In this document: piece after piece, positions 1 through 7,516 of the stretch
Numbering within the stretch: position 1 is the stretch's first letter
How the letters are laid out: each line of letters begins with the position of its first letter
NCBI GenBank assembly: GCA_034440515.1
Contig: JAWXCF010000025.1
Coordinates: 1-8,639, forward strand
Direction: 5' to 3'
DNA length: 8,639 nt
DNA from: JAWXCF01 sp034440515
GTDB taxonomy: Bacteria > Bacteroidota > Bacteroidia > CAILMK01
Notes under the pieces: model-generated
Databases searched by the model: none
What the model was told of the DNA's origin: nothing
What the model saw: the letters and a program-made list of their open reading frames with translations, nothing else
Made by a program: the position numbers and the translations under genes

Positions 1-1
1 A

Positions 2-367
2 CCGAGCATTGAACTAACTAAAGCTTGGAGTACACACGAATGGTTGCACTATTTAAGGGGGATTAAAACTATTACTGCATCTGATATGGCGCAATTAAAT
101 TCACATTTGCACCTAAATGATAATAAGAATAGGGAGATACAATTTGAATGGTATAAAATGGGCATTAATAACGACTATAAACCAGCGATAAACTTAGTTA
201 ATCCATTTTTATTAGAAGTAGGTAGGGGAAAATTTGTAACCCCACTATATTTGGCATTAATTGCAACAGGCAAGAAAGAGTTGGCAATAGAAATTTATCA
301 AGCAACAAATGCACATTATCACCCAGTGGTACAGGCTAGATTAAAAACAATATTTCAAAATATATGA
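2..367 (+). CDS. M1-family (leukotriene A4 hydrolase-like) aminopeptidase, C-terminal fragment
   Basis: Only the last 121 residues are present; the gene runs off the left edge and the frame is open from base 2. The fragment matches the C-terminal alpha-helical domain of LTA4H-type M1 metallopeptidases. The visible landmarks are a WSTHEWLHYL segment, NREIQFEWYKMGI, EVGRGKFVTPLYLAL and the closing HYHPVVQARL, which correspond in order to the same stretches of the family (NSEIRFRW, GRMKFTRPL and MHPVT in the human enzyme, from memory). The zinc site (HExxH) and the GxMEN motif would lie upstream, so catalytic competence cannot be judged. Family members remove N-terminal residues from peptides. 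The stop overlaps the next ATG by four bases (ATGA), suggesting translational coupling. The TTG at 44 is an internal codon and not a start. The family call is fairly secure; the exact substrate is unknown. Confidence 0.85.
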   Translation, partial: PSIELTKAWSTHEWLHYLRGIKTITASDMAQLNSHLHLNDNKNREIQFEWYKMGINNDYKPAINLVNPFLLEVGRGKFVTPLYLALIATGKKELAIEIYQATNAHYHPVVQARLKTIFQNI

Positions 368-861
368 ATAGGGAGATTAGATACACACCATCAGAATTGG
401 TAGAAATATTAGAATACTACGCTGATGCATCAAACAGAATAACTTATGCCCTACAAGATACTGATAAGGCAATGTGGCAATGGAAACCTAGTGAAAAAGC
501 TTGGAGCATACACCAAGTACTAGTTCACCTAGCTGATAGTGAGGTAAATAGCTACCTAAGGTGCAGAAAAGCAGTGGCAGAACCAGGTGCTATCATATTC
601 TCTTATGATCAGGATTCTTGGGCTACTAATTTGCTATACGAAAAACAAAATGCAGATGATGCTCTTTTGCTATTTACATTGTTAAGAAAATTTACATATA
701 ATCTATTAAAGTTGTTGCCAGCACAGATTTGGGCAAACTTCTATATCCATAGTGATGACGGTAATAGAAGTATGGAAGATTGGCTAGATGTATATAAAGA
801 GCACGACCACGTGAATCAAATAAATAGAATTAAGTTGGCTTGGCAATTAAGCCAAAAGTAG
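364..861 (+). CDS. DinB/YfiT-fold protein, putative metal-dependent enzyme
   Basis: A 165-residue protein of the usual DinB-superfamily length (four-helix bundle that normally binds a divalent metal through three histidines). The first conserved block is present: EKAWSIHQVLVHLADSE, residues 44-60, with the ligand-type His55 and Glu60. The C-terminal block is WLDVYKEHDHVNQI at 140-153. Relatives I recall read WL-x-x-Y-x-x-H-x-x-x-H-x-x-Q-I/M, with two histidines four apart; here they are only two apart (His147, His149), as if two residues were lost. Related proteins include DNA-damage-induced DinB and thiol transferases such as bacillithiol S-transferase, but a precise reaction cannot be assigned. 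The gene starts inside the stop of the aminopeptidase gene and is followed after 8 bases by pyrD, so it lies in the same likely transcript. No signal peptide is seen, so it is probably cytoplasmic. Confidence 0.85.
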   Translation: MNREIRYTPSELVEILEYYADASNRITYALQDTDKAMWQWKPSEKAWSIHQVLVHLADSEVNSYLRCRKAVAEPGAIIFSYDQDSWATNLLYEKQNADDALLLFTLLRKFTYNLLKLLPAQIWANFYIHSDDGNRSMEDWLDVYKEHDHVNQINRIKLAWQLSQK

Positions 862-869
862 TAAGGTAG

Positions 870-1895
870 ATGTATTCACTTATTAAAAAAGTACTGTTTA
901 AATTCTCGCCTGAGTCTGTTCATTATATGACTATGGATGGCTTGCGGCTTGCAAATGCCCTAAAGCTTATTCCTAGTTTTGGCAAAAAGTATCAAGTGCC
1001 CGTTCAGTTATCGGGCATTGAATTTCCGAATGTGGTGGGATTGGCAGCAGGTTTTGATAAAAATGCAAAGTATATTGAGGAGTTGCGCGCTCTAGGCTTT
1101 GGTTCTATAGAAATTGGAACATTAACTCCTTTGCCGCAATCTGGTAATGACAAACCAAGATTATTTAGGCTAACTACAGACGAAGCCTTGATAAATAGAA
1201 TGGGGTTTAATAACGACGGGGCTGGTGTAATTAGTCAGCGGTTACTTGGATTGAGAAAGCAAGGTTATAAAGGTATAATTGGAGGTAACATTGGTAAGAA
1301 TAAACAAACGGATAACAAAGATGCTCACACCGATTACATCAAATGCTTTGATGCTATTCAAGATTATGTTGACTACATTGCTATTAATGTAAGTTCTCCC
1401 AATACGCCTAGACTTAGAGCCCTACAAGACCTCGATAGTCTGACTAAAATAGTAGATGAGGTAGGCCACAGAAATGCAAAAAGAAGTAAGAAACTTCCTG
1501 TATTTGTGAAAATAGCCCCAGACTTAGAAAATGAAGCGCTAAACGATATCGTAAAATTAACTGAAGTTAGCTCTGTACAAGGCATTATTACAACAAATAC
1601 GACCATAAGCAGGGAACACCTAAAGACGAATCCTGAAATGATTAATACAATTGGTAATGGAGGACTTAGTGGTCTTCCCCTAAAAATATTAAGCAGAGAA
1701 AAGCTTAGCTATTTACGCAAAGCATTACCAAATCAAGTCAATATAATTAGCAGCGGTGGCATAATGGATGCAGAAGAGGCAAAAGTGAGATTAAGACTAG
1801 GAGCAGACATTATTCAGCTATATACAGGCTTTATATACTCTGGCCCACAGTTGATAGCAGATATATGTAAAGAATATAAAAATATGAATGGATAA
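870..1895 (+). CDS. pyrD: Dihydroorotate dehydrogenase (quinone), class 2
   Basis: Oxidises dihydroorotate to orotate in pyrimidine synthesis, using FMN and passing electrons to membrane quinone. At 341 residues it has class 2 length, including the N-terminal helical extension (about residues 1-45) that docks on the membrane. The barrel motifs appear in order: GLAAGFDKNA (57-66), IEIGTLTPLPQSGNDKPRLF (80-99), INRMGFNNDG (108-117), GGNIGKNK (138-145), NVSSPNTP (173-180) with Ser176 as the class 2 catalytic base, VFVKIAPD (211-218), TTNTTISRE (241-249), GGLSGLPL (264-271), SSGGI (294-298) and QLYTGFIYSGP (316-326). Residue 181 is Arg where the family normally has Gly (SSPNTPGLR). A weak AAGG lies four bases before the ATG. 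The end overlaps the following glycosyltransferase gene by eight bases. The identification is secure. Confidence 0.97.
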   Translation: MYSLIKKVLFKFSPESVHYMTMDGLRLANALKLIPSFGKKYQVPVQLSGIEFPNVVGLAAGFDKNAKYIEELRALGFGSIEIGTLTPLPQSGNDKPRLFRLTTDEALINRMGFNNDGAGVISQRLLGLRKQGYKGIIGGNIGKNKQTDNKDAHTDYIKCFDAIQDYVDYIAINVSSPNTPRLRALQDLDSLTKIVDEVGHRNAKRSKKLPVFVKIAPDLENEALNDIVKLTEVSSVQGIITTNTTISREHLKTNPEMINTIGNGGLSGLPLKILSREKLSYLRKALPNQVNIISSGGIMDAEEAKVRLRLGADIIQLYTGFIYSGPQLIADICKEYKNMNG

Positions 1896-3009
1896 GCCGA
1901 AAATCATCCATATTAGCACGGCGCATAGGGCGAATGATACACGCATTTACTATAAAATGTGCGCCAGCTTGTGTAAAGATTATCAAGTAGAGTTAGTAGC
2001 TAGAACCACGCCAATACAACTGCAAAATACTGAAATAAAGGTACAGTTTCTACCAGAGTTTACATCAAAATTTAAAAGAGTTTATTACGCATATACCAAA
2101 CTATTTATAAAATTAATTAGAAATAAGTATAGAGTTTATCATTTTCACGATCCTGAACTGGTACTATTGGCTGTCGTAATAGCCATAATGGGTAGAAAAG
2201 TAATAATAGATGTACACGAAGACGTGGTACTTGATTGGCGCGATAGATTTAAGACTAAGTTAGATATTTTCATAAATATATATAATTTTATAATAAGAAT
2301 TGCCAATTCCAATGTCTTTTTTGTAATGGCAGAGTATAGTTACTTATTTAATTATAAAGATTTAAAAAATAGTCCTGTCGTGATACATAATTTTGTGAAA
2401 ATAGACTTAATACAGGAAAATATTCAACCTAAAGATTCGAATAGGGACGCATTGTTATTGGTTGGTTACCTAGCTGGTGGTCGTGGATTAGAACAATGTC
2501 TGGAAATTATTCGTCATTTTCTTACAAAAGGAATAGATTTAAACCTAATCGTAGTAGGTGAAATTACAGATGAAGTAGAACGAATAAAATCTGAATGCTC
2601 ATTTTACAATAAAATCAGTTCACGTATCATTTGGCGTGGGCTATTGCCTGTCAATCTAGCCTATGTAGATGCTAATAGATGCATAGCTGGTATGGCCCTA
2701 TTAAGTGATTTGCCAAACCATAAGGCGTCATATCCAACTAAGATATTTGAGTATATGGCTGCTGGCTTACCAGTTATTTCCAGTAATTTCGCCCTGTATA
2801 AAAAAGTAGTAGAAGATAATAAGGTAGGTTTCTGCCATAATCCTAACGATATTCAAGCAATTGTAGTTAGTATTAGCTCTTTATTGCAAAGTCAAAATTT
2901 CGTTAAAGAATTGGGCGACAACGGTAAAGAACTTATTAATAGTAAATATAATTGGAATACAGAATCAACAAAACTGCTGAACCTATATCAATTAATTTTA
3001 AGTAAGTAA
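1888..3009 (+). CDS. GT-B glycosyltransferase, family 4-like
   Basis: A 373-residue predicted sugar transferase with two Rossmann-like domains and no signal peptide. The N-terminal acceptor domain opens with KIIHISTAHRANDTRIYYKM (5-24) and contains HFHDPEL (85-91) and DVHED (108-112), a pattern I recall from Bacteroidota GT4 enzymes of surface polysaccharide synthesis. The C-terminal nucleotide-sugar domain has LLLVGYLAGGRGLEQCLE (189-206), IVVGE (221-225), and the donor-binding block YPTKIFEYMAAGLPVISSN (282-300) with Glu288. The second acidic residue of the classical EX7E motif is not present eight residues before it, as in other GT4 enzymes reading PTK-x-FEYMAAG. It starts within the end of pyrD and overlaps the next glycosyltransferase by one base (TAATG), so the two transferases are probably co-translated. 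The donor and acceptor sugars cannot be deduced from sequence. Confidence 0.88.
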   Translation: MDKPKIIHISTAHRANDTRIYYKMCASLCKDYQVELVARTTPIQLQNTEIKVQFLPEFTSKFKRVYYAYTKLFIKLIRNKYRVYHFHDPELVLLAVVIAIMGRKVIIDVHEDVVLDWRDRFKTKLDIFINIYNFIIRIANSNVFFVMAEYSYLFNYKDLKNSPVVIHNFVKIDLIQENIQPKDSNRDALLLVGYLAGGRGLEQCLEIIRHFLTKGIDLNLIVVGEITDEVERIKSECSFYNKISSRIIWRGLLPVNLAYVDANRCIAGMALLSDLPNHKASYPTKIFEYMAAGLPVISSNFALYKKVVEDNKVGFCHNPNDIQAIVVSISSLLQSQNFVKELGDNGKELINSKYNWNTESTKLLNLYQLILSK

Positions 3010-4157
3010 TGAAAGTATTCATATTTACTGCCTTTGACCCATTGCCAATAGATACTGGTTATGAGCCAATTAGATATTGGTATCTAGCCAATGCATTGGT
3101 GGCATCAGGCCACTCAGTTAGGCTAATTGCACCTAGCTTTTTTCACCAAACTAAGGCACAAAGACAACCATTATTTTCAGTTGTAAATGGAATTGAGGTG
3201 CAATTACTTCCCGTTCAGGGATATAAATACGGACTATCAAGACTAAAATTTAATAAACAAATTGGCAAAGCATTAGGTAGCTATTTTATAAATATTACTG
3301 ACTACCCAGAACTTTTTATAATAGCTAATCCACCAGTTTATTCTGCCTCAGTCTGCTTGACTTGGTGTTCACAAAATTCCATTATTTCTGTGTTAGATAC
3401 ACAAGATTTATGGCCGGAGGCTTTTTTGAGGAAATTACCCAAGCTGAGCCATTTTTTATTTAATACTTGGCAAAAACAGGCACAAGAGAATTTAGAAATG
3501 GCAAGTTATCTATCAGGGGTTAGTCTAGGTTACAAGCGAGCCAAGGAACGTCCATTTAGGGTATTCCCGATAGGTATAAATGCCGCTATGTTTAAAAATG
3601 AACTGATACCAGTTTCTGATAGAATTATAATATTGGGGCAGAATGCATTAGATAATAATGATGGCTTAATGCAAATTATTATAAACAAGGTAGATGTAGA
3701 TATTAAATTCGAATTTATTGGGGTTAAAATGTCAAAATTCTTTAAGAAATCAATCCAAAAAGATGTAGCTGACGGCCGAATATCTGTAATAGACTGGTTA
3801 TCAGAGCGACAATTAGTAGCAAGAATACAGCATTATGCTAGACTAGCAATTATACTTGTCCCTTCTGGTTCTCATATTATGTTACCGCGTAGGTTGCAAA
3901 TGGCATTAGGTTGTGGCATTGCAACAATAACTAATGTAAACTCTCCTGAAGTACACCAAATAGTAGGTCAAGACGGTGCCTTGAAATATTTAGATGCGGT
4001 TCAAATGGCTGAATGGGTGGCGGAAGTAGAGCAGAACTGGTATTATTTTAACGATGCCAATCGTCAAGATAAGGCAAAAATATATCAAGCGTTATACTCA
4101 GCAGATTCTATTTATGCAAACTTTGCTAAATGGTTAGAGACAATAGTTAGTAGCTAA
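3009..4157 (+). CDS. GT-B glycosyltransferase, WbuB-like family 4
   Basis: A 382-residue predicted glycosyltransferase, clearly different from its upstream neighbour. The N-terminal half has MKVFIFTAFDPLPIDTGYEP (1-20), RYWYLANALVASGHSVRLIA (22-41), a nucleotide-sugar transferase-like IANPPV (105-110) and VLDTQDLWPEAF (128-139). The last is a D-x-x-D-x-WPE pattern I recall from WbuB-type GT4 enzymes, often acting on UDP-activated amino sugars. The C-terminal half is less typical. The block normally reading K-x-x-EYMA-x-G is RRLQMALGCGIATITN (294-309), with Gln297 in place of the conserved Glu, and the glycine-rich start of the second domain is short. It may be a divergent enzyme or one with reduced activity. 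It is the last gene of the tightly packed run; 48 bases separate it from kmo. Glycosyltransferase fold is well supported, substrate is not. Confidence 0.83.
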   Translation: MKVFIFTAFDPLPIDTGYEPIRYWYLANALVASGHSVRLIAPSFFHQTKAQRQPLFSVVNGIEVQLLPVQGYKYGLSRLKFNKQIGKALGSYFINITDYPELFIIANPPVYSASVCLTWCSQNSIISVLDTQDLWPEAFLRKLPKLSHFLFNTWQKQAQENLEMASYLSGVSLGYKRAKERPFRVFPIGINAAMFKNELIPVSDRIIILGQNALDNNDGLMQIIINKVDVDIKFEFIGVKMSKFFKKSIQKDVADGRISVIDWLSERQLVARIQHYARLAIILVPSGSHIMLPRRLQMALGCGIATITNVNSPEVHQIVGQDGALKYLDAVQMAEWVAEVEQNWYYFNDANRQDKAKIYQALYSADSIYANFAKWLETIVSS

Positions 4158-4172
4158 TAGTTATTAAGTTGA

Positions 4173-4180
4173 TATATTTG
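4173..4180 (+). promoter_or_regulatory. Candidate Bacteroidota -7 promoter element for kmo
   Basis: TATATTTG fits the Bacteroidota consensus TAnnTTTG exactly and lies 25 bases before the kmo start codon, in the only real gap of the + strand gene run. That position would give a leader of roughly 20 bases. No convincing TTTG -33 element is visible 17-23 bases upstream, so the call rests on one short motif in AT-rich DNA and could be chance. Confidence 0.35.
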
Positions 4181-4205
4181 GATTCAAGTATTTCAATACA
4201 ATCTA

Positions 4206-5564
4206 ATGATTACAGAAACTAAAGATATTTACATAGTCGGTGCGGGTCTAGTCGGCTCATTACTAAGCATTTTATTGGCGAAGCGGAGTCTTAATGTACA
4301 CGTATATGAGCGAAGAGCAGACATTAGATTGCAAACCCTCTCTGCGGGCAGAAGTATAAATCTTGCATTAAGTGATCGTGGTTTAAAGGCATTACGTCTT
4401 ATAGATTTAGACGAAGAAGTATATGCCCAATGCATACCAATGTACGGTAGAATGATTCACGACCTAAAGGGTAACCAGACATTTACTCCCTATGGCAAAC
4501 CTGGCCAAGCGATTAACTCTGTATCAAGAGGGGGTTTAAATCAAATGCTGGTGCATAAAGCTGGGGAATTAGAAAATATAAACCTCCACTTTGACGAACG
4601 CTGTGTAGATGTGAATTTTAGAAACAATTCCGTAGAATTTGAAAATCTAATTTCGCTTCAGAAACACAATCATTCGTTTAGTACTTTATTCGCTACTGAC
4701 GGTGCATTCTCTGCAGTGCGTATGGCTATGATGAAGGCTGATAGGCACGACATTAAGATAAATCAAGAATATATAGAGCATAGTTATAAAGAATTAAGTA
4801 TAAAAGCAGGACCAGATGATGGTTTCCAATTAGATAGCTCTGCACTGCACATTTGGCCTAGAAAGAGTTTTATGATGATTGCCCTACCAAATCTTGATGG
4901 CTCATTTACGTGTACACTATTTTTAGATACTAAGGGTCAAGTCAGTTTTGAACGCTTAAAGTCAGACCAACAAATTTTAGATTTCTTTGAGTTGCATTTC
5001 CCTGATGTAATGGATTTAATGCCAAATTTAATTGAGGAATTTCAAGCGAACCCAGTTAGTAGCTTAGTTACCATCAGGTGTAACCCTTGGAATGTTGGTG
5101 GGCAAGCACTCTTATTAGGCGACAGCGCACATCCCATTGTACCATTTTATGGGCAAGGTATGAATGCCGGATTTGAGGATTGTTCTGTGCTGATGCGTAC
5201 TATAGATAAGCTAGGTCTAGATTGGAGCAATGTGTTTAACGAGTTTAATGCTGAACGCGTGAAAGACGGTGATGCTGTAGCTGACCTAGCCCTAAGAAAC
5301 TTTATAGAAATGAGAGATTTGGTTGCAGATCCTCACTTTGTTGCTAAGAACAAAATAGATAAAAAACTAGCTGTACTACCAGATTCTAAGTGGAACACTC
5401 TGTATAGTATGGTTACATTTGGCGATATGCCTTATCACGAGGCTATAAGTAAGGGCAAGAAAAATGACTTAGTTTTAGAGCAAATAGTAAGGGAGCATCC
5501 TGGAATAGATGTGGACCTAGAGTCTGAGAATAGTAAAGAGATATTGATTAGGTATATTGGTTAA
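4206..5564 (+). CDS. kmo: Kynurenine 3-monooxygenase
   Basis: FAD- and NADPH-dependent hydroxylase converting L-kynurenine to 3-hydroxykynurenine, a step of tryptophan breakdown and of the tryptophan-derived NAD route. The 452 residues match the family's usual length. The FAD dinucleotide fold is YIVGAGLVGSLLSILLAKR (9-27) with the ribose-binding acid in VYERR (33-37). The KMO-type segment RSINLALSDRGLKALR spans 49-64, SVSRGGLNQML spans 105-115, and a DG motif lies in LFATDGAFSAVR (161-172). The second FAD motif LLLGDSAHPIVPFYGQGMNA (302-321) carries the PFYGQGMNAGFED signature that distinguishes KMO from other aromatic hydroxylases. LYSMVTF near residue 400 is also typical. No other kynurenine-pathway gene is in view, so the physiological role is inferred. 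It ends convergently against corA, the stop codons sharing bases. Confidence 0.95.
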   Translation: MITETKDIYIVGAGLVGSLLSILLAKRSLNVHVYERRADIRLQTLSAGRSINLALSDRGLKALRLIDLDEEVYAQCIPMYGRMIHDLKGNQTFTPYGKPGQAINSVSRGGLNQMLVHKAGELENINLHFDERCVDVNFRNNSVEFENLISLQKHNHSFSTLFATDGAFSAVRMAMMKADRHDIKINQEYIEHSYKELSIKAGPDDGFQLDSSALHIWPRKSFMMIALPNLDGSFTCTLFLDTKGQVSFERLKSDQQILDFFELHFPDVMDLMPNLIEEFQANPVSSLVTIRCNPWNVGGQALLLGDSAHPIVPFYGQGMNAGFEDCSVLMRTIDKLGLDWSNVFNEFNAERVKDGDAVADLALRNFIEMRDLVADPHFVAKNKIDKKLAVLPDSKWNTLYSMVTFGDMPYHEAISKGKKNDLVLEQIVREHPGIDVDLESENSKEILIRYIG

Positions 5565-6613
5565 ATCCAGCGTTTCTTTCTAAAGTATCTTATCATCAAC
5601 ATCATCACCATTAGCATCAATCCCATTACAACGAAGTAGCCATACTTGGTGTGAATCTCAGGTAAATTCACGAAATTCATACCATATATACTGGTTATAA
5701 AGGTAAGAGGAATGAAAATGGTGGTAATTACCGTAAGAGTTTTCATTATGTCATTCATCTTATAGCTTAGGTTACTTAAGTATAAGTCTAGCATATTAGA
5801 TAAATTTTCCCTATATAGCTCTAAATTATCAATTAGTTGAGCCAGTGTATTATACAGTTCACGTAAATGTTTACTAGTTTCTTTACTTATTAAGTCTTCA
5901 TCTTCCCTAGTTAGCTGATTTACAATGTCACGCACGGGCCAAATGAAACGCCTTAGTTTTGATAAATCGTGTTTTAAATCGTTAATTTCTTGAACTGTTT
6001 GTTTATGATTTGTTGTGGTGGACATTATGCTATTTTCAAGTGCTTCTAGCCAATCACTTACAATATCCATACTTCGGAAATAAGTATCAGTGATCATATC
6101 CATTAATGCGTAAGCCAAATAGTCAATTTTATTTAGCCGAATTCGGGACTTTAAACTCATTCTGTGCCTAATACTATCAAAAACATCACCTGGTTCTTCT
6201 TGAAAAGTAATTAGCCAATTATCTGAAAATATGATACTTAATTGCTCGTGTTGAAAAGTCTCTTGTTTGACATCGAAGTTTAACATTTTCATTATTATGT
6301 GGCACTGTGTGCCATAAATTTCTGCTGTAGGTCGTTGATGCACATTTGCTAGATTTTCAATAATCATTGGGTGCAACTTAAATTTTTCAGCAGTATTCTG
6401 TATCAATTCAGAATCGTGCAATCCATCTATATTTATCCAAAGCTTTTTCCCCCTGAAATCTCTCGGGTTAAATTCTTGCATATTAGAAATTTTGTAGTTT
6501 TCTATTACTTCATTATTAAATGCTATTAGCGTGACATTTGGCTCGTGAATTTTGCGCTCACCATTATAAATCAGCTTCGTGGTGTCAATCACGCAATGGG
6601 TAAGTCTTTTCAT
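5561..6613 (-). CDS. corA: CorA-type magnesium/cobalt transporter
   Basis: Inner-membrane divalent cation channel, expected to work as a homopentamer with a large cytoplasmic N-terminal domain. The 350-residue protein shows the expected order: an alpha/beta cytoplasmic domain, the block ENLANVHQRPTAEIY (86-100), a long helical stalk (about 165-292) with RRFIWPVRDIVNQL (221-234), transmembrane helix 1 (about 293-310) ending in the diagnostic YGMNF (310-314), a short acidic loop with NLPE (316-319) where the selectivity loop lies, transmembrane helix 2 (about 325-343) and a basic tail RYFRKKRW. Key elements are intact, so it is probably functional. Cobalt or other metals are also possible substrates. 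The stop overlaps that of kmo on the opposite strand. Its start faces the lipoprotein gene across an 88-base region in which I could not recognise a - strand promoter. Confidence 0.95.
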   Translation of the reverse strand: MKRLTHCVIDTTKLIYNGERKIHEPNVTLIAFNNEVIENYKISNMQEFNPRDFRGKKLWINIDGLHDSELIQNTAEKFKLHPMIIENLANVHQRPTAEIYGTQCHIIMKMLNFDVKQETFQHEQLSIIFSDNWLITFQEEPGDVFDSIRHRMSLKSRIRLNKIDYLAYALMDMITDTYFRSMDIVSDWLEALENSIMSTTTNHKQTVQEINDLKHDLSKLRRFIWPVRDIVNQLTREDEDLISKETSKHLRELYNTLAQLIDNLELYRENLSNMLDLYLSNLSYKMNDIMKTLTVITTIFIPLTFITSIYGMNFVNLPEIHTKYGYFVVMGLMLMVMMLMIRYFRKKRWI

Positions 6614-6685
6614 TTTATAAATTTGTTACGGGGTATGTTTACTATTTTTTTAATTACTATGGATAACAACTACTAATTCTATTAT

Positions 6686-6693
6686 TACGTTTG
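6686..6693 (+). promoter_or_regulatory. Candidate Bacteroidota -7 promoter element for the lipoprotein gene
   Basis: TACGTTTG fits TAnnTTTG exactly and lies in the region between the divergent corA and lipoprotein genes. If used, transcription would begin at or just before the ATG at 6702, giving a leaderless or nearly leaderless mRNA. No TTTG -33 element is seen at the usual spacing, so support is limited to the -7 match. Confidence 0.3.
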
Positions 6694-6701
6694 TGATTGA
6701 T

Positions 6702-7487
6702 ATGGGTATCTTCAAAATATTAGCCACTCTAGTTTTAGTACTTTCTTGCTTTTACTCTTGTGTTATAAAGAATAAGAATTTAAGTAGTACGAATGTAAAC
6801 AGTAAAATAGTTATAAATAAGACTGTAAAATTTGATTTAAATAACGATGGTGCTATTGATTCTATATTTTGGGTTCATTTAAATGAAGTGAAGAATAAAG
6901 CAAAAAACAATGCTGTGATTGTGCACCTAGCTAACTTAAGTTCAGATACTTTTATAAATCTAGACCGCGGCTATACTAACTATTCGGTTACAGATTACTA
7001 TCCTAATAGCAGTTCCATAGCTTCTAATCCAAAATATAAGGACGACCACACCTTTATTTTAAGAACTAACGAAAATGAATCTGTGGTGTCGTTGTTTCTT
7101 GAATCTGATGACATAGCCACCAAATATAACTACGTGCAATTGCTGCGTGTGACTAAGAAGCGGGTGATAGAATTACGATATGAGCAAATGTTGCTTCACA
7201 GCATTACACCGACGACCATACCTAATCAACATTTTTTTGCTATTAAATATTGTAGAAATTTGGTTGTAAACAACTCAAAATATGTAAGCACCTATGCACC
7301 ATACAATGTGTATAGATATGACAAAGCCCTAAGTATGGACGAGTTGGCAACTAAGGAATATAATGAGACTCATTTGGGATATTACTCAACTTCAGACTGT
7401 AATCCAAATTATGTAGTAGTAAAAGCAGATGGTCAGAAACCATTCATAATGCGATACACAGACGCCGCAAGTATCTATTTCAAATAG
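6702..7487 (+). CDS. Putative lipoprotein of unknown function with a calcium-loop-like motif
   Basis: A 261-residue protein that I do not recognise as a named family. The N-terminus MGIFKILATLVLVLSC (1-16) is a short lipoprotein signal: one lysine, a hydrophobic stretch and a lipobox-like VLSC with Cys16 as the probable lipidated residue (Cys20 is an alternative). It is therefore expected to be membrane-anchored, in the periplasm or outward facing. FDLNNDGAIDSI (44-55) has the D-x-N-x-DG-x-x-D spacing of calcium-binding loops in dockerins, thrombospondin type 3 and FG-GAP repeats, but only one copy is present. The rest is rich in Asn, Tyr and Ser, as in secreted beta-rich proteins. I prefer the ATG at 6702 over an in-frame GTG at 6693, which adds three residues and overlaps the candidate promoter. 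It converges on the DUF2256 gene 29 bases away. No function can be assigned. Confidence 0.75.
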   Translation: MGIFKILATLVLVLSCFYSCVIKNKNLSSTNVNSKIVINKTVKFDLNNDGAIDSIFWVHLNEVKNKAKNNAVIVHLANLSSDTFINLDRGYTNYSVTDYYPNSSSIASNPKYKDDHTFILRTNENESVVSLFLESDDIATKYNYVQLLRVTKKRVIELRYEQMLLHSITPTTIPNQHFFAIKYCRNLVVNNSKYVSTYAPYNVYRYDKALSMDELATKEYNETHLGYYSTSDCNPNYVVVKADGQKPFIMRYTDAASIYFK

Positions 7488-7516
7488 AAGTGTTTACTTT
7501 ATATTTATACAATTAT

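Noticed and set aside
20..515. Similar KAWS-x-H segments in the aminopeptidase fragment (20-37) and the DinB protein (499-516), suggesting a duplication
   Set aside because: Both segments are at the expected place in their own families and the DNA similarity is limited to about 11 bases plus scattered matches.
1373..1606. - strand frame inside pyrD
   Set aside because: Shadow of a well-supported gene on the other strand.
4229..4435. - strand frame inside kmo
   Set aside because: Shadow of a well-supported gene; it covers the FAD-binding region read on the + strand.
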